Counted from the first letter of the stretch, positions 25,075 through 38,615 are shown. The stretch is DNA of 64,000 nucleotides from Coriaria nepalensis (GCA_027186245.1 CP114497.1:5339501-5403500), one strand, 5' to 3'. Numbers and translations: made by a program. Notes: generated by a model from the sequence alone, not told the origin.

Positions 25075-27690
25075 TATTTCTTCAATAGGTGGCATGGGCA
25101 TCAATGTGTTGTGGCAGGCAGAAGAATGAGATTCTGACATGTAGCCTTATTATGTCCATAAACCCCACATTTGCTACACTTATTCCTATTTTGTTGAAAT
25201 TCATCCCTACAAGGTATACATCTTTTCTTTAGTCTCCCGCTTTGTTTATGAATTATATGGGCTTCAACAATGATTGCCCGAACCTCTAGTGATAAATCTC
25301 AATCATTCTTCAATTGTATAGGATATATCGATTCTGCATATGCTTGCCTCCATCACTCAATCATGTAGTGTATTGAGCATAAAATGTGAGGTTGTATCAC
25401 CCTATTATTTGTGGCTAGGTAATTCAAAACTGCGAATGAATGAATGCACATGAGTTTATCCACTTGGAAAACCCTGCACGTGCAACTTTTCTCACGTAAG
25501 TCTACAGATATATATTATTACCTGAGGTGGTAATAATCTCATACTTTAAGTCGTTCACGCTACGTATTTTCATCCTCAATGATTCATTTTGTTTTCTTGC
25601 TAACTCATTTTCCACCTTTGGAGTAAGTGGGGTATTTGTAAGATATGCCTCACATCTATGCTTGTAGAACAAATTTGTCATTATACTCTGAATTTCATCG
25701 AGCAACACTAATATTGGATGTGCATGCGCATTCTTCAATGAAGCATTAAGCGACTCCGATATATTATTAGTCATTATATTATATCGGTCACCAGTGAAAT
25801 ACGTTCTCGCCTAATATTGAAATCCAGCCATTTTCAAATAAGTTGCAACACCCGAATGTTTGGCTCTAATCTCGTTAAAATATGTCTCAAAATCTTTAAT
25901 TGTGTATGATTTGGCCGCCTTGTGGAATAAATCTAGAATACCATTACACTTAAACTTAGCCTTGATATTATTACCGAGATGCCACATGCAAGCACCATGT
26001 TTAGCAAGTGGATAAACATCCCATATTGCATTCTCTATAATATTCGCTCGATCCGATACAAAAACCAAATCTGATGCATCGGGGGTCAAACCATGTAGTT
26101 TACTCAAGAACCATCCTAGTGGATAAAGATGGTAGTTACCATCCTAAGTTGTTGCGCACAAAAACATGCCTTTGTACTTCGACTTCAAGAAAGCACCATC
26201 TATGCCAATAACACTTCTCATAAATTTGAATCCATTTATTGCAGCTCCAATGGCCATGAAAAAATAACGAAACCTATTATTGGCATTCATCTCAAGGGCG
26301 ATTACAGTCCCCTGATTGAGCATGTTTATCATGGCAACATATAATGGTAAATCTCTAAAACTTACCTCATTTGTACTACAAATGAGGTTATGTGCAATAG
26401 ATCTTGATTTTCATGCCTTCCAGTAACTAATGTGTACCCCTATATCACTTTGAATAATGTCCATAAAAAATCGTGCTTTTGGAGTCTCGTTACACCCTCG
26501 GTATTTGCCCTTCACATACCGTCCTATCATAGACGATGTTGCTTATTGATGCATACCTTACCTATGACTAACATTACACGTGTGATGACAATTATACTGT
26601 CGAGCTTGAAAAAACAAACCATTTTTCTTCGCAGTGGTGCAGATTCACCACTTGAAATTGGATCAATACATACCATGATAAATATAGATTTATTTAACTT
26701 CGTCACCTTCAAGTAATAATTCATTGCCATTGCTTGAGAATAAAGACTTGCCTTTAATTATTCCTTAGAGGTAAAATATTGTTTCTCTCCCCTCTAAGTG
26801 TGTGGGAAGATATATCCGGAATTAAAATATTTTCACTGCATGTCGAATGTTGGGTTGTAATTAGAATTGAAATCTCTTTATTTTCAATTTCATCCACATA
26901 GTGCTCTGATCGCACAATAAATGAAGATGCCTCCTCAATTGGTATTTCACCTAAGTTCTCATCACCCCCCTGAATATAGTGCCATTGAAGTGCTCGTTCT
27001 CGTACCCTTAATTCAGACCCTCCTCTTCGTTATTTTGATGAGTGTCACAATCATCCACCACTATTTCATCCTCACCACTAACAACATCATCCCCATCCCC
27101 ATCACCATTCACTTGATCAAAGTCATCACGATCATCCTCATCCCCATCACCATTCACTTGATCAAAGTCATCACAATCATCATCATTGTCATATTTGTCA
27201 CTACTGTACAAATTCATTAAAATTATCATAATTGTCATCGAGATTAACGTTAGTATCTATACTACCAACTACGTCTCTGCCCATTTCATCATCAACATTA
27301 GGAGCGTAGGTATTTCACGATCATTACATGAACTGTTATTTGTCTTTGGTACCAACTTCACATATAAGATAGAATCTTCATCTTTAGATTGCAAGTGACG
27401 CACAAATCCCTTTACGTTCTCATTATTTCTTATAAATAGTGGGAAACATATTGTTTTACATGATACCTTATACAATAATTGCAAATTGCATTCATTTTGA
27501 TCTATATCGAAAGAATTATACACAGCTTCCAACAACTCTTCATACGTGATGTTAGATTCAATAGAAGCTCCAGTTGTTCCTTCAATGTTATTTGCATGCC
27601 AAAGGAACGAATTATCTTTCTCCTTCCACTCACCATCAAAATATATAACTATGAAAAGACTTTTCGTATTTACAGCCTTTTCTTCTGTAA
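25075..27690 (-). pseudogene. MuDR/MULE transposase, decayed
   Basis: Mutator-like transposase on the minus strand, read from about 27690 leftwards. N-terminal part (27269-27535) is weakly conserved. An acidic Asp-rich stretch follows (27008-27238). The MULE domain covers about 25502-26460, with SYWKA, VIGIDGAFLKSKY (first catalytic Asp), FVSDRANIIENAI (second Asp) and ACMWHLGNNIK. A SWIM zinc finger (CTCRVFQVDKLMCIH) lies near 25440-25490, and a CCHC knuckle (CSKCGVYGHNKATC) near 25115-25160. Breaks: nonsense codons at places where the family has W or Q (near 25815, 26145 and 26415), a frameshift near 25500, and poor frames beyond 26470. It cannot make a full enzyme. Confidence 0.92.
27030..27185. 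repeat. 45-bp tandem duplication in acidic linker of the MULE
   Basis: Positions about 27096-27140 and 27141-27185 repeat, giving a duplicated 15-residue acidic unit (DDFDQVNGDGD) on the minus strand. Confidence 0.85.
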
Positions 27691-28659
27691 AGAAGGAAAA
27701 ACAAAAATGAAATATGTAATCTTAAGACATTAGGAAATTGGGAAGTGTTTTTCTTTTTTTTCAATTTTCCCAATTTTCTAATATACTCTCTTACTTATAG
27801 TACATTGGAACATTGAGACATTGAGAAAATTTTGAATTCTGTTCTCTTTTTCAATTTCCCAATGTTCTATCAAGAAATTGGAAACGAACACATTTGGAAA
27901 TTGAGAAACACAAACTCCACATTATTATTTCAGATTTTTCAGATTTTTTATTTTTTTCATCTCTCCACATTCTCTCACTTGCAGAACAATTAAAAATGTC
28001 TATTACTTGAATGAAATGACCCAAAAATAGAGGATTACCTATCACAATTTCATAAAAAAAGGGAAAAATGTGGGTATGGACCGTACCATAAATCCAAAAT
28101 TTTTTCTATCTTCAAGCACGCCACCTTCGATTATGAACCTTAGATACGGATTTATTCAAAATTTAGGATTAATATGAATGAAAAATGATGAGAAAGTGAA
28201 AATAAATCACATCTCATCGATGAAACATTATTTTTAGAGCAAAAACATGCCGTTGGATATTTTGATAGAGATGATGGCAAATTTATCTTTTCACTAAATA
28301 TTTAAATAATAAGATAAACAATTATCCTTATTAATTTTAAAAAAATAAATATATCTATCCATCCTTTTTATTTTTTTTTATTTTTTTATTTTTTTTAATT
28401 ATATAAAATTAGTATCATAAATATAAATATAAATATAAATAATATTAAATTTATAATTTTTTTTGACATTTTATACGCTAAAACTAAAGGGCTGCCTACA
28501 ATGAGAATCGTGCCGTATAAAATTGAGACCTGCACATGTGTCATTAGTAAGCCCTTCCTTCGTTATCTACATTCTGTGATAAATGGAAGCTCTCCTGCTT
28601 CTCTCTCCATACCCTTCACTCTCTCCTCCCACAGGCCTTCATTACTAGTGTCACTCTAC
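27690..28659. other. Intergenic, AT-rich
   Basis: Holds the right-hand CAATTTCCCAAT-type motifs (27725-27900) and, near 28450-28659, the probable promoter and 5' UTR of the PSB33-like gene. No other gene seen. Confidence 0.55.
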
Positions 28660-30233
28660 ATGGAAACTTCCTCCAAACTTACTCCATCATTTGCTCCAGC
28701 ACTTCCCCAAAATTACCCAATCACCCCTCCATGGACCGCCGTCCTCCGCCGCCCGGTCCTCCCCGCAAACTCCAATCTCAACCCCTCGCTGACGCGAAAT
28801 CACCACAACTCCACTCCAATAGCTCATCGGAGAATTATTTGCAAGGCAACTGACGTTTCCGTGGCGGAGAAATCCTCGTCTTCAGGCGATGGCGGAGAGA
28901 ATTGGGTGCCCGTCGTTCCGCTTTCAGCGCTGCCAAGGGGAGAGCGGCGGGTGATCATTCAAGAGGGGGAGACGATACTCTTGCTCTGGTATAAGGACGA
29001 GGTCTTTGCTACAGAGAACAAGTCGCCTGCTGAAGGTGCTTATACTGAAGGCTTGCTAAATGCCAAGCTCACAAAGGTTCTATTACTATATATTATTTGT
29101 ATTTCTGAATTCCAGTTAAGTATATATGCATGTTCTTACATGTAAAAGTATTGGCTTTTGCTTATTAGCTTTATTTTTAGCTGTAATTAGTTTTTACGTC
29201 TTTGCTTTGTTATGGTCTGCCTTTATTTGGCTTCTCTACTATGCATAAGCTATAGAATAGCCCTTCTGATTCTGATCACATGCCATTGTTTTTCAATATA
29301 TAAGAGTACCTGCCTTCCTGAATCGAAAATGCGACTAGATATTTTGGACTCCCCCTGTTTACTGTAAAATCTAGTTGGTAAATAGTAAATGTTGAGTGAT
29401 TATATGATTGCCACACTTCTTCAAATGTCATGGTTAAGGGTTTTATAAGTTTAGCAAATGATGAATAGGACATCATGGCCTCTATCGAAATTTGATGGTT
29501 CCCGTTTCACATTCTGGCAAACATGGTGATATTATCACTCTAAATATATCTACGTAATATACGTCTCGGAACATTGTTTTTGCAATGATGTATATAGCGA
29601 CTAAATGTGGGATCTGTCCTTGTCTTGATATTTTTTTTCTAATTGCTGCAGGATGGTTGTATAGTATGCCCAACAACTGATAGCACATTTGATCTTCGTA
29701 CTGGATCTATTAAAGAATGGTATCCCAAGAACCCAGTGTTGAGAGTTCTCACACCAGCTTTGAGATCACTGTTTGTATATCCCGTGAAAACTGATGAAGA
29801 AAACATTTACATCAATATAAGAGGAAGTGTCAAATCTGATGCAACTGCTGAGATTGTCTTTAGTGGAAAGGCTCAACCTGGTGTAACTGCTACTGATGTG
29901 AATGTGGATGAGGTAAATTTTTTGTACTTTGCAGTCAATTTGGCTAACAAGTGATTCAGTCTTTAACTCGACAGAAAGGTAGAAAGTTATTACTACCTCC
30001 GTCACCTAGTTTTTTGATATGTTCTTACCTGTAATTTGATATAGGTGAGAATGGTGGTTGATGATGATCTAGAAGGGTTTGGATTTACCCGGAGGAATGA
30101 GCTAATAAATGGGAAAGCAGCTGTTATTGGCTTCCTCTTGTTGTTAGACTTTGAGCTCTTGACTGGTAAAGGTCTTCTCAAGGGAACAGGCTTCTTAGAC
30201 TTTATTTATTCCATTTCGAATGCTTTCAAGTAG
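28660..30233 (+). CDS. PSB33: PSB33/LIL8-like chloroplast Rieske-fold protein
   Basis: Thylakoid protein that helps keep photosystem II and its light harvesting stable in changing light (family knowledge from Arabidopsis At1g71500). Three exons: 28660-29076, 29652-29912 and 30045-30233, all GT/AG, product 288 aa against 287 in Arabidopsis. Residues 1 to about 60 are a Ser/Pro/Asn-rich plastid transit peptide. The Rieske-like fold follows (WVPVVPLSALPRGERRVI to about residue 215). Where true Rieske proteins have Cys-X-His and Cys-X-X-His, this one reads CIVCPTTDSTFDL, so the cluster ligands are absent, as in the family. The last exon carries a light-harvesting-like membrane segment (ELINGKAAVIGFLLLLDFEL). 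The start is the ATG that begins METSSKL; the open frame extends further up to 28501, but that part does not look like transit peptide. Confidence 0.95.
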
Positions 30234-30308
30234 ATTCTCTCTCGTGCCTCAACATGTTTTTTCTATAGCAAATGAATATCACTCTGATCTTCATTGCTTC
30301 ATTTGATA

Positions 30309-30332
30309 TGTATATATATATATATATATATA
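30309..30332. repeat. TA microsatellite
   Basis: About eleven TA units, 75 bp after the PSB33-like stop codon. Confidence 0.95.
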
Positions 30333-30333
30333 C

Positions 30334-31676
30334 ACCACATTTTGAAAGTCACTCATTGTTAGAAGTCTTATCTGTGATTCTGTGTCACTAGAAGCTAAAC
30401 TGTCGAGATTCTTAATCATTAGTGGCCATGAAAATGTTCAATCAAGCTGTAAAGGCGAACAAATGTAAGTCTTTTAATGACATTCTAGGACTGTTAAATA
30501 TATATGGTTTAATGTTTGGTTCCTTGAAAACCACAGATAGCTTTAGTTCAGGGCTTCAAGCACATCTAGACTTTAAAATAGTTTCCCATATTCATTTTTC
30601 TCTACTTGGCCGCATAATTTTGGGCTATTGTTGCCATAGTTGAGCTGTTGGAGTTGTGCTTCAGTTCTTTCTATAGAAATTACTGTGAACAGGTGTTCCT
30701 AAATGCAGGGAAGGAGACAGATAGATCCAAGGGGGGCAACTATTGCTCTCTAACTTTTTGCCAAAATTAAACCCTTTTGGTCCATATTTTTACACTCATT
30801 TTTGTATAGTATTTTTTACCCGCATGAAACTTATTTCCCGCCCTTGGACAGAGTGGTATGGGTCCGACGACATGGGCCCCAATGTCAGGTCTCTCTCGGG
30901 ATAAATACCTGGAATAGGGGAGTTTATCTGGTAATATGATCCAAAGACGGAAATATCTGCTCAAAGTTATTAAATTGTGTGCAAGGTTTTGTTCAATTCT
31001 GCCGAATGGATAGTTTGGAATGTGTTGTTAACCCAAATAGTAGATTGTGGATGTGCCCTTAGGCTCAAGAGGGGTGGGTTCACTTGCTAGAACAAGAAAT
31101 AAGAAAAGACGGGGGTAAAATATAGTAAATAAAAATCAAGGCAAAGTTATTCTAAGAAGCTCTCTATCATCTATAATAATATTAATGAAGATTTGCTTTT
31201 ATTAATGTACTAGAAAACAAAAAGTCTTAATAAGACCACATTACAATAAATGAGATATTTTATCATTAAGGCAAGATCCCATGGGAAGCAAGTAAACGGT
31301 TGACACTCGGGTCTTAATCCTTATCCGGGATAAGGGCAACATAATGAGAAAAATATGAGTGGTGATTTGATAGTAAGAACGCTGTACCCAAGGCAGGCTA
31401 ACCAGCTTAAATAGAGCACCAAGTGAAGAGGGAGAGAGGTAATCACAAATCACCAATTTTATCTGCAAGTTCTAAACTTATTTACTCTAACAATGCATCT
31501 TCTATCTTACTATATCTATTTGATATACCTTATAAATATTGATTCCAACCATCAGAGGGGGCCATTAATCCTCATCATGATCAGCCCTTCCTTATTTCCA
31601 TTTAAAGTGGTTGAGCTAGACATACATTTGGGGCAAAATCTTACTCCAACATGCTAGCTGAATTTTGACACCAACA
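30334..31676. other. Intergenic; possible 5' LTR of a decayed element
   Basis: No gene seen. The right end, just before the primer-binding-site-like sequence at 31677, may be the end of an LTR, but I could not find its start or a matching 3' LTR. Confidence 0.4.
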
Positions 31677-33330
31677 ATTTTGGCGCCGATTATGGAACAC
31701 AAAAGTCTAAAACTCAACCACAATAATCCAAGTTACATAATGCCTACTTGTTTTACTCTTAGAGTAAAGATGGGTTAAATGGATGAAAATAGTAGAGCTT
31801 GTCCAGGCTAGAAAGATAACTCCAAGAAAATCATCCTTCCATGATAACCTAATTGCGGTACATGGGGCTTTCTTTCGCCTGAACACAAGTAAAGTTGCAA
31901 GCGGAAGCGCCACCTCACCCGTTGTCTCCCCCTATGAAAGCTTTGTGTACACTTTAGCACGTCTTTTTTAGAACTTTATGTGGACCACAAACCTAAAAAT
32001 AAATAAAGAGAAAAAGGCCAGACAAGCAAAGTGGGAAAAAGAATACAAGGGAACTAAAAAACATCTACCCAGCTTAGTCTTGTGTGGGAAAGCTATGTAT
32101 CTTGACCTACTTAAAGAACCCAGCTCGCCTATTCACTTTAGTTAGGGTTAAAGCCAATCAATAGGGGGGCACAAACACCAACCCTATGAATGGCCCTCGA
32201 CTTAGTCTTAGGTTGGGCATAGCCTTACCCAGGTTAGGCCTAGCATCAACACTTTATTTTCACCACCACTTGGCCTATCCACAGCTCGATCTTCCCGCCT
32301 CAAGTCGGGCTCAGCCTCAGCTCGACCCAATCACTTAACCCAACATCAGTCGTCGAAGAGGATTTTATTTTTGAGGTAAATCCAACATTCATACCTTAAA
32401 CTCAGAGCAAAACTTAGCTTGATTATGTCATAAATGCACTTGACCTCGCCTTAAGTCTAAATCCCTTAAGGTTCAAAGATAGTAGTGGCTTCCACCCCAT
32501 CCTCTTCCTCATCATGTTCATTCTTCTTCTAAGGGTCAATTTTCTTCTCAGACAGCTCCATAGGACTAGCATGAGGGAAGACCATCCTAACATGAGCCCG
32601 AATCAAGTTAAACCCATCCTTAATTGTTCTAAAGTTGAGTTTTTACTACTTAGGGGAAGCCCATAAGTCAAATTCTTTGAGAGTTCCTTTAAGTGCCTCA
32701 TTCTCGCAACAACTTGGCTAAAACTTACCTAGGCTAGGCTAGGCTCGGCCTGAAACCGGTCTAAGCCTTAACCCAAATTTCACCCTAAATCCGACATAGC
32801 CTCGCTTTGTTCATGCTTAACCTCGACTTATCCCAACCTCCGCTAGGTCCTACTCAATTCAGCATCATCCCAGTTATCTCGCCTCAGCCTAGCCTAGCCT
32901 TAGCCCGGCCATTCCCCCATCTCGACTCAGCCTCGCCTAGGCCATGATGCCTCACACCAACTTGGCCCAACTTCGCTCAAGTCATCCCACCTCAACTTGA
33001 CTAGACCGCTCGGCCTAGCTCAGAGTTGTCAACCCAACTTTGTTTGGTCAAGTAAATTCAACTCTATCCAGGGTTTGCAATGATAAGGTTCCCCCTTATT
33101 AGTCTCCAATGTTTCAAAATTAAGCCAAATGAGGGTTTTTTTACTAGAATAGACGACTCAACAGGATGTTAGTCTACAAGTAATCAATAAGGGAAAGCGT
33201 TAATTTAAAAATTTTCGGATATAATTTGACATATCGATTAAACTCATAGATATATATCAAGATAGATCATTTAAACATATGTCAAATATATATTTAACGG
33301 AAAGTACAAAAAAATTTTGGGAAGCTAAAA
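31677..33330 (+). mobile_element. Coding-poor LTR-element internal region with PBS-like start
   Basis: At 31677-31700 the sequence reads TTTTGGCGCCGATTATGGAA, similar to the tRNA primer-binding sites found right after the 5' LTR of plant Ty3/gypsy (Tat/Ogre-type) elements. What follows has no readable gag or pol. Instead, 32180-33010 is dominated by short variants of CTAGGCT/CTCGGCC/CAGCCT, a degenerate low-complexity array. I infer a large non-autonomous or heavily decayed gypsy element. Its right end is unclear and is overrun by the repeat beginning near 33370. Confidence 0.5.
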
Positions 33331-33369
33331 TATTAAAATCTAAGAAAACTTATTGATCTTAATACATAA

Positions 33370-35245
33370 TCGAATGAATCTCCTTACTCCTTTATAATGG
33401 TCGAATTCAATATTAAGAATAAGGTGCCTAGGTGTTCACCCTTTAATCGTAATTCACATAGTTCAGTTCGCTCGTTTAATTTTCTACTCTATGATTCATC
33501 ACACGATTCAAAAAGCTCGTGGAAAGAAAAGAAAAAAACAATTTTTCTCACACTTAAGGATTTCGGCCAAGATGGTATGAGAAGCGAATCACTTATTTGC
33601 CCAACCCTTTTAGTGTACTTATATAGTGCTCTCATAGATTTTAGGTTTACCAAAAAATTAACACATAACTTTAATCCAATCAACTATGGACGTAGTCAAA
33701 TGTTTCTTTAATCTAATTAAGTGAATAATAAGTCATAACCCATCACCTATGGTAGGCTATTATTTAATCAACACTTTGATTAAATTATCCAACAAAATCT
33801 AATTACAAATTAGCCCATTAATTATATATTGTCAAATTGCTAATTACGGATTTTTGGAACACTTTTATAATTAAATAAATAGTCTAAATATAAATTATTA
33901 ATTTCTAATTAATAAATAGTCTAATTCCATTATTGTCATGCTTAATTGTGTTAGCAGATTACATGATTTAATAAATTTATAATTTATCATTTTACCTTTA
34001 TAGTCATACTATAAAACTTTACCCCTAAAATCAAAATGATGTTTTCTTTATCCTTGTAGAAAACTTAACTGTGTTATTTCTGAACTTTAAAATGTGTGAC
34101 CGATTAGGTTCTACAGCACCCTAACAGAAGGATCTTATAATACTTTTAAATTTTTATCTGATTCATAATTAGATTCGTTTAGCTTTAAAATATATGTTAA
34201 ACTAAATAGTTAATTCAATCATCCCATAATTAATTAACTTAAACCTTCAAGAAAATATTGACTTCTAGCAAAGTATCAAGACTACCCAAGAGATGAGATG
34301 TAAGCATCTTCCAAAAGAACCTGTTGTGACTAACAACTGTATAATAATGATCATTCCATCTAGCCAATGTCTTGATTCGTCATAGAGTATGATTAAACTA
34401 TTAAACCCTAATAGACAAATCATATGAAATGTTATATCTTTAATGAATACAAATAATGGATTTACTGAAACTCTTTTCATACCATACTAGCTTAAAAGGA
34501 TTTCATTGTTCAATAAAAATATATAACTCATAGGACTAATTTCCTAATACATAAGTGATGGATTCTATCTTGATCACTCACAACCTTTATATACAATATT
34601 TTATAGCCAATGTTTGATCGTTTTTCACCTTTGGCTAGGCTTTATTAGAAATGATATCAAAATATAAAACTCCGCATAAAGGATGCAATGATGATCTCAA
34701 CTCTAAGGACCACATGTGTTATAATTACTAGATAATTCTCATTAGCAGTTAGTTTTATTGCTATTAAGAATTATCTACGTGTCACGTTCGGCACTCTTAG
34801 TCTGTACTAACCACTCACATATTTATTTTGATGTTCTAATAAGATTAATGGTCATGAGAACACTAATCCTAAATATTTTAGGAGATAACCTATATGATAG
34901 TATATCTAGATTATCAATGTCCCTTTCTATAATCCTATGACTATGAAAAATATGTATATTAGGTCTTAAAGAGCTTGCATCTCAGCTGGCATAATCTCTA
35001 TCATAGTCTCAAGCGCATAACCTAAGATACTAGACTTTATTGTGAAATATAATAAATGAACATATAATATTAATTCAACATAATTAATAAACATGATAAA
35101 TAAATGAACATCTTTACTATTATTGAATAAATAATAATATCATTAATATTTATAAAAAATATTGTATTTCACAAAATATATACTCATCACCAATGAGTAA
35201 GCGAAATGACATACACTTTGACAAGATAGTTCTATAAGCGAAATG
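33370..35245 (-). repeat. Dispersed LTR-like repeat, family R1 copy A
   Basis: Shares ordered blocks with 46736-47940, 50335-52275 and 63690-64000. The shared blocks are: 'ttaccccta aaat' followed by 'gtgtgaccgattaggttctac'; 'gacttctagcaaagt'; and a block of 'tcatagtct...gcataac' near the right end. In the minus reading the repeat would begin near 35245 with a T-rich TGAAAG/AAGTGTATG stretch. It is probably a solo or nested LTR. No coding capacity. Confidence 0.75.
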
Positions 35246-35249
35246 AGCC

Positions 35250-38200
35250 AATAATCGGAGCCACAGGGTCTACATTTTGGGAAAGTACCATCACCAAAAA
35301 TTTTAACAAGAAAGGATGAGAGTGGTGGCAGAGCTCTAAGCCCAGGGACCGATGCTAGAAGCCACAAAGCATCCAATCTAAATTTTTTTCACACGCCAAG
35401 TTGATATATTGTAAGTTCCACAAAGGTCATGGTAACATGAAGAAAAACTACACACAACTAGTGATGAGCTTAAGTTGGGAAAGACCTCGAAAGACTAGAC
35501 TTTTAGAAGAAAGGTAGAAGCCTAATCCAACCATACGCACAGCTTCAAGAAATTCATCAATGTGGTACATCCCAATTAGCCTTAGGTCGTGTAAACCCCC
35601 ACCTATTCCCGTAAACATTAATTTCACTACACTAACGTCACCAACAACACGTATTAGGAGAACATCTAATCAAGTTCATGACCTTTACTATTCTACCGTT
35701 AGTGATGGTTAAGAAAACCAATGATTGGGTGTGGGCCTAGATTGACATCAACAATTTTTCTTTCAATGAGAGAAGAGTCAAGAGTGACATACTTTCAAGT
35801 ATTAAGATCAACCATTGGAACATTATTGCTTTCTATAACTAATATATTGATCAAGTATGTCACCATTCTTATTATTAACTTATTTTTGCTATTGGGATGT
35901 AATGTCGCCCTCTAAGGTTAACTCTGGGCACCCATTCGCAACAAAGAAAACAATTCATGTAACTTTAGAAGACCTTTGATGAAGGACTGAGCACAATCAT
36001 ATATGTTTGGAACCATGCCATCAAGCTCCCTTCAAGGTCACAACGAAGTTAAACCAAATGACTCACTCTGTTAAGGACAAATAAGAAATGAAGTTATCGC
36101 ACCCTCCCAAATTCTGAATAATGAGAAGTATTGTAGGGCTTGATTACCCCAGGGGAAGTAATTTTTTCACACTTAAAAATATCCATAAAATTAGAGATAG
36201 ACACGTGGCCATGATCCCTTAACATAAAAGGCAGCAAGGTACACAAATCATTTAAGAACTTCCTACCTCGAAAGTAAAATTTCAAAGTAAAGAAGAAAAA
36301 ATTATTCGAGTTTAAAATTAGCCAAGAAAAAAATAAAGAAAACTACTTCTCTAAAGGGCCAAGAAATTGGGGCAGTTCTAGGTGCAACTTAAAGCCTATA
36401 GTCAACATAGTCCACCCTGGTCAGCATTAGGTTGAGTGAACTCCCACCTTGATTTGAGCAGGACTAGAGCCTCACCCCAAGACAAGAAACATCTGGCAAC
36501 ATACAATTAATTATCTTGCCATTTGTTACTCCCAACATCTTTGGAATAGATAAGACATTTGGTTGTAGTCTTGAGCATACATCTAATAGAGCCAAAATTA
36601 TGGCTTATCATCTACTGAGTAAGGACAAATACAATGTTGGGTAGAGGACATATTACTGGAGTAAAGTCGAATTCCAAAACTTACGTCAAATTTCAATACT
36701 GTTTGTTAAGACTCAACATCTAGACTCATCCATCTAAGTAAGATGAGGGAGAAACACTTGAAACATTGTCGTGATATCCTACGTCTCTTGTTCAATAATA
36801 AAATGCTCAACGACTTGGTTTGGAGCAACGGAAAGTAAGAGATCAACTTGGACTTCCCTTCTAGCCCCCAACATGTCTTCATATTCTCCTTCATTTTTGC
36901 ATTCTCCCTTGGGACCACTTGAGAAAATACCTCTGGACACAAACCCAAGTCAAGTAGAATCCATCTCTCATAACCTTAAGGCAGAGTTGCTTGAAATTTA
37001 GGAAGGCCAAAAATTTATCCTTCTACTGATCTTTCAACTAAGGAAGCATTCATTACCTTCAATGAAACAACCACTTAAAAAGCTGCATCTTTCTAGTGAT
37101 GGAGCATCCTTCAACTTGTGCACACTGCCTATTATCACGTCGGCCTCGCTGAACTTAGCAAAGACATGGAGACCATAACCACCTTAGTCATAAGAATCTG
37201 AAAGAGGACAGGGAGAAGCACTTTTGTATGGATGCAGAAAGAATAACTAGGAAATAAAGGCACATAGCCTTGAACATTTCAAACAATACAAATTCAAAAT
37301 CTTCCTTCTACTCTAAAATAGTACTCGAACAAGGATTTCCTCATAAATCATCCTCCGGACCTCATCAACAAAGATAAGGGGAGTTTCATAAGTAATTCTT
37401 AGCTCAACAGTGGCATGCCATCCTTTTTCCGACTAGCCTTAGTTAGAATGGCGTATACTTTGTCAGACCAAGGAATATCATAGTCTTAATCTATATGATT
37501 GCGGAACTAGGAAGGGTAAGACTTAATTGTTGGATAGGATGCCGGGAGGTGGCATAAATGTATGCAGTGACCTTGGTGTCCTTGGATACCACTAATTTAG
37601 GTGCCCTTAATGTAGCATCATCTGTTTTTACTAAACATCAAAGGTCTCAACTTTTTGATTTGGCACAAAGGGTGGGGAAGGCTTGACAAGGACGGATCTT
37701 AGACATTGTTTGCCCCCTTGTTCTCACTTTCTCCCTTGGCTCAGCCTCAAGCTACTTCTCAAGCAAGTTCAGTCTTAGGCTTCTCCTCGAAAATGCTCAA
37801 CCTCAATTTTTCTCTCAAGTTTTAACCAATGGGATCCACCTAAGGAGGTATTTTACTAATAAGAGTCTGAGTCAGAAGAACCTATTATTCGTTAACTTGA
37901 GGTAAATTTTCTTATAAGAGTAAGGAATTAAACCCTCCGCAAATTTAAGATTTGGCCCCCAGTTTTTATAAGTTTTAACAACATAGCCCTTGGGTACCGA
38001 TTATGAAGAAAAGTGATAGATTTTGCAAGTAAAAAACCCTAATTTACAGCAACATACCTTTCAAAGACTGTTATCCTTTTTCGCCATGGCTTCAATCTTC
38101 TGCTTTTGATGTTCTTGAGTTTCTCTGAAGTAGCCGAACTTACTCTTTTGCATCTCTCAAGTCTCTCAAGCGCCGCTAGCTCTTCTTCATTTCATTTTTT

Positions 38201-38270
38201 TATTTTGATTCGCACGCTTTAGAGTTTTAGGAGCCATGGTGATCGAAATGGGTTCAAGTAAGAATAAGAA
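35250..38270. other. Decayed retroelement-like DNA, no gene seen
   Basis: Codon-scale patterns hint at old retrotransposon internal sequence, but no domain was recognised on either strand. Confidence 0.4.
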
Positions 38271-38273
38271 AGC

Positions 38274-38369
38274 TGATTAAGATGGTGAAGTGCGTTCGGA
38301 CTTCGGAATGGGTAAGGAAGTTGATTAAGATGGTGAAGTGCGTTCGGACTTCGGAATGGGTACGAGGAA
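38274..38369. repeat. 48-bp tandem duplication
   Basis: Units 38274-38321 and 38322-38369 are almost identical. Confidence 0.93.
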
Positions 38370-38615
38370 GAAGAAGAAAGACGTTGAAGGGAATGGTACG
38401 TTTGGTAGTGGAGGGAAGGGTTTCGGTTGTTGTTTATTTATTTATTTTAATGTAAATAACAATAAACGTTTATAAATAATTGCTTAATTTGAACTTATTA
38501 TTCAATTAATAAAATAAGATGAAGATAATTGTATTTACTAATTTTGATTATGAATTATTTTATTGAACAAACCTTCAAGTAGAGTTAGTTTTACAAATTC
38601 TCTCTCTTTAAACCT

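Noticed and set aside
32180..33010. A Leu/Ala-repeat protein in the CTAGGCT array
   Set aside because: All frames are interrupted by stops and the units are irregular.
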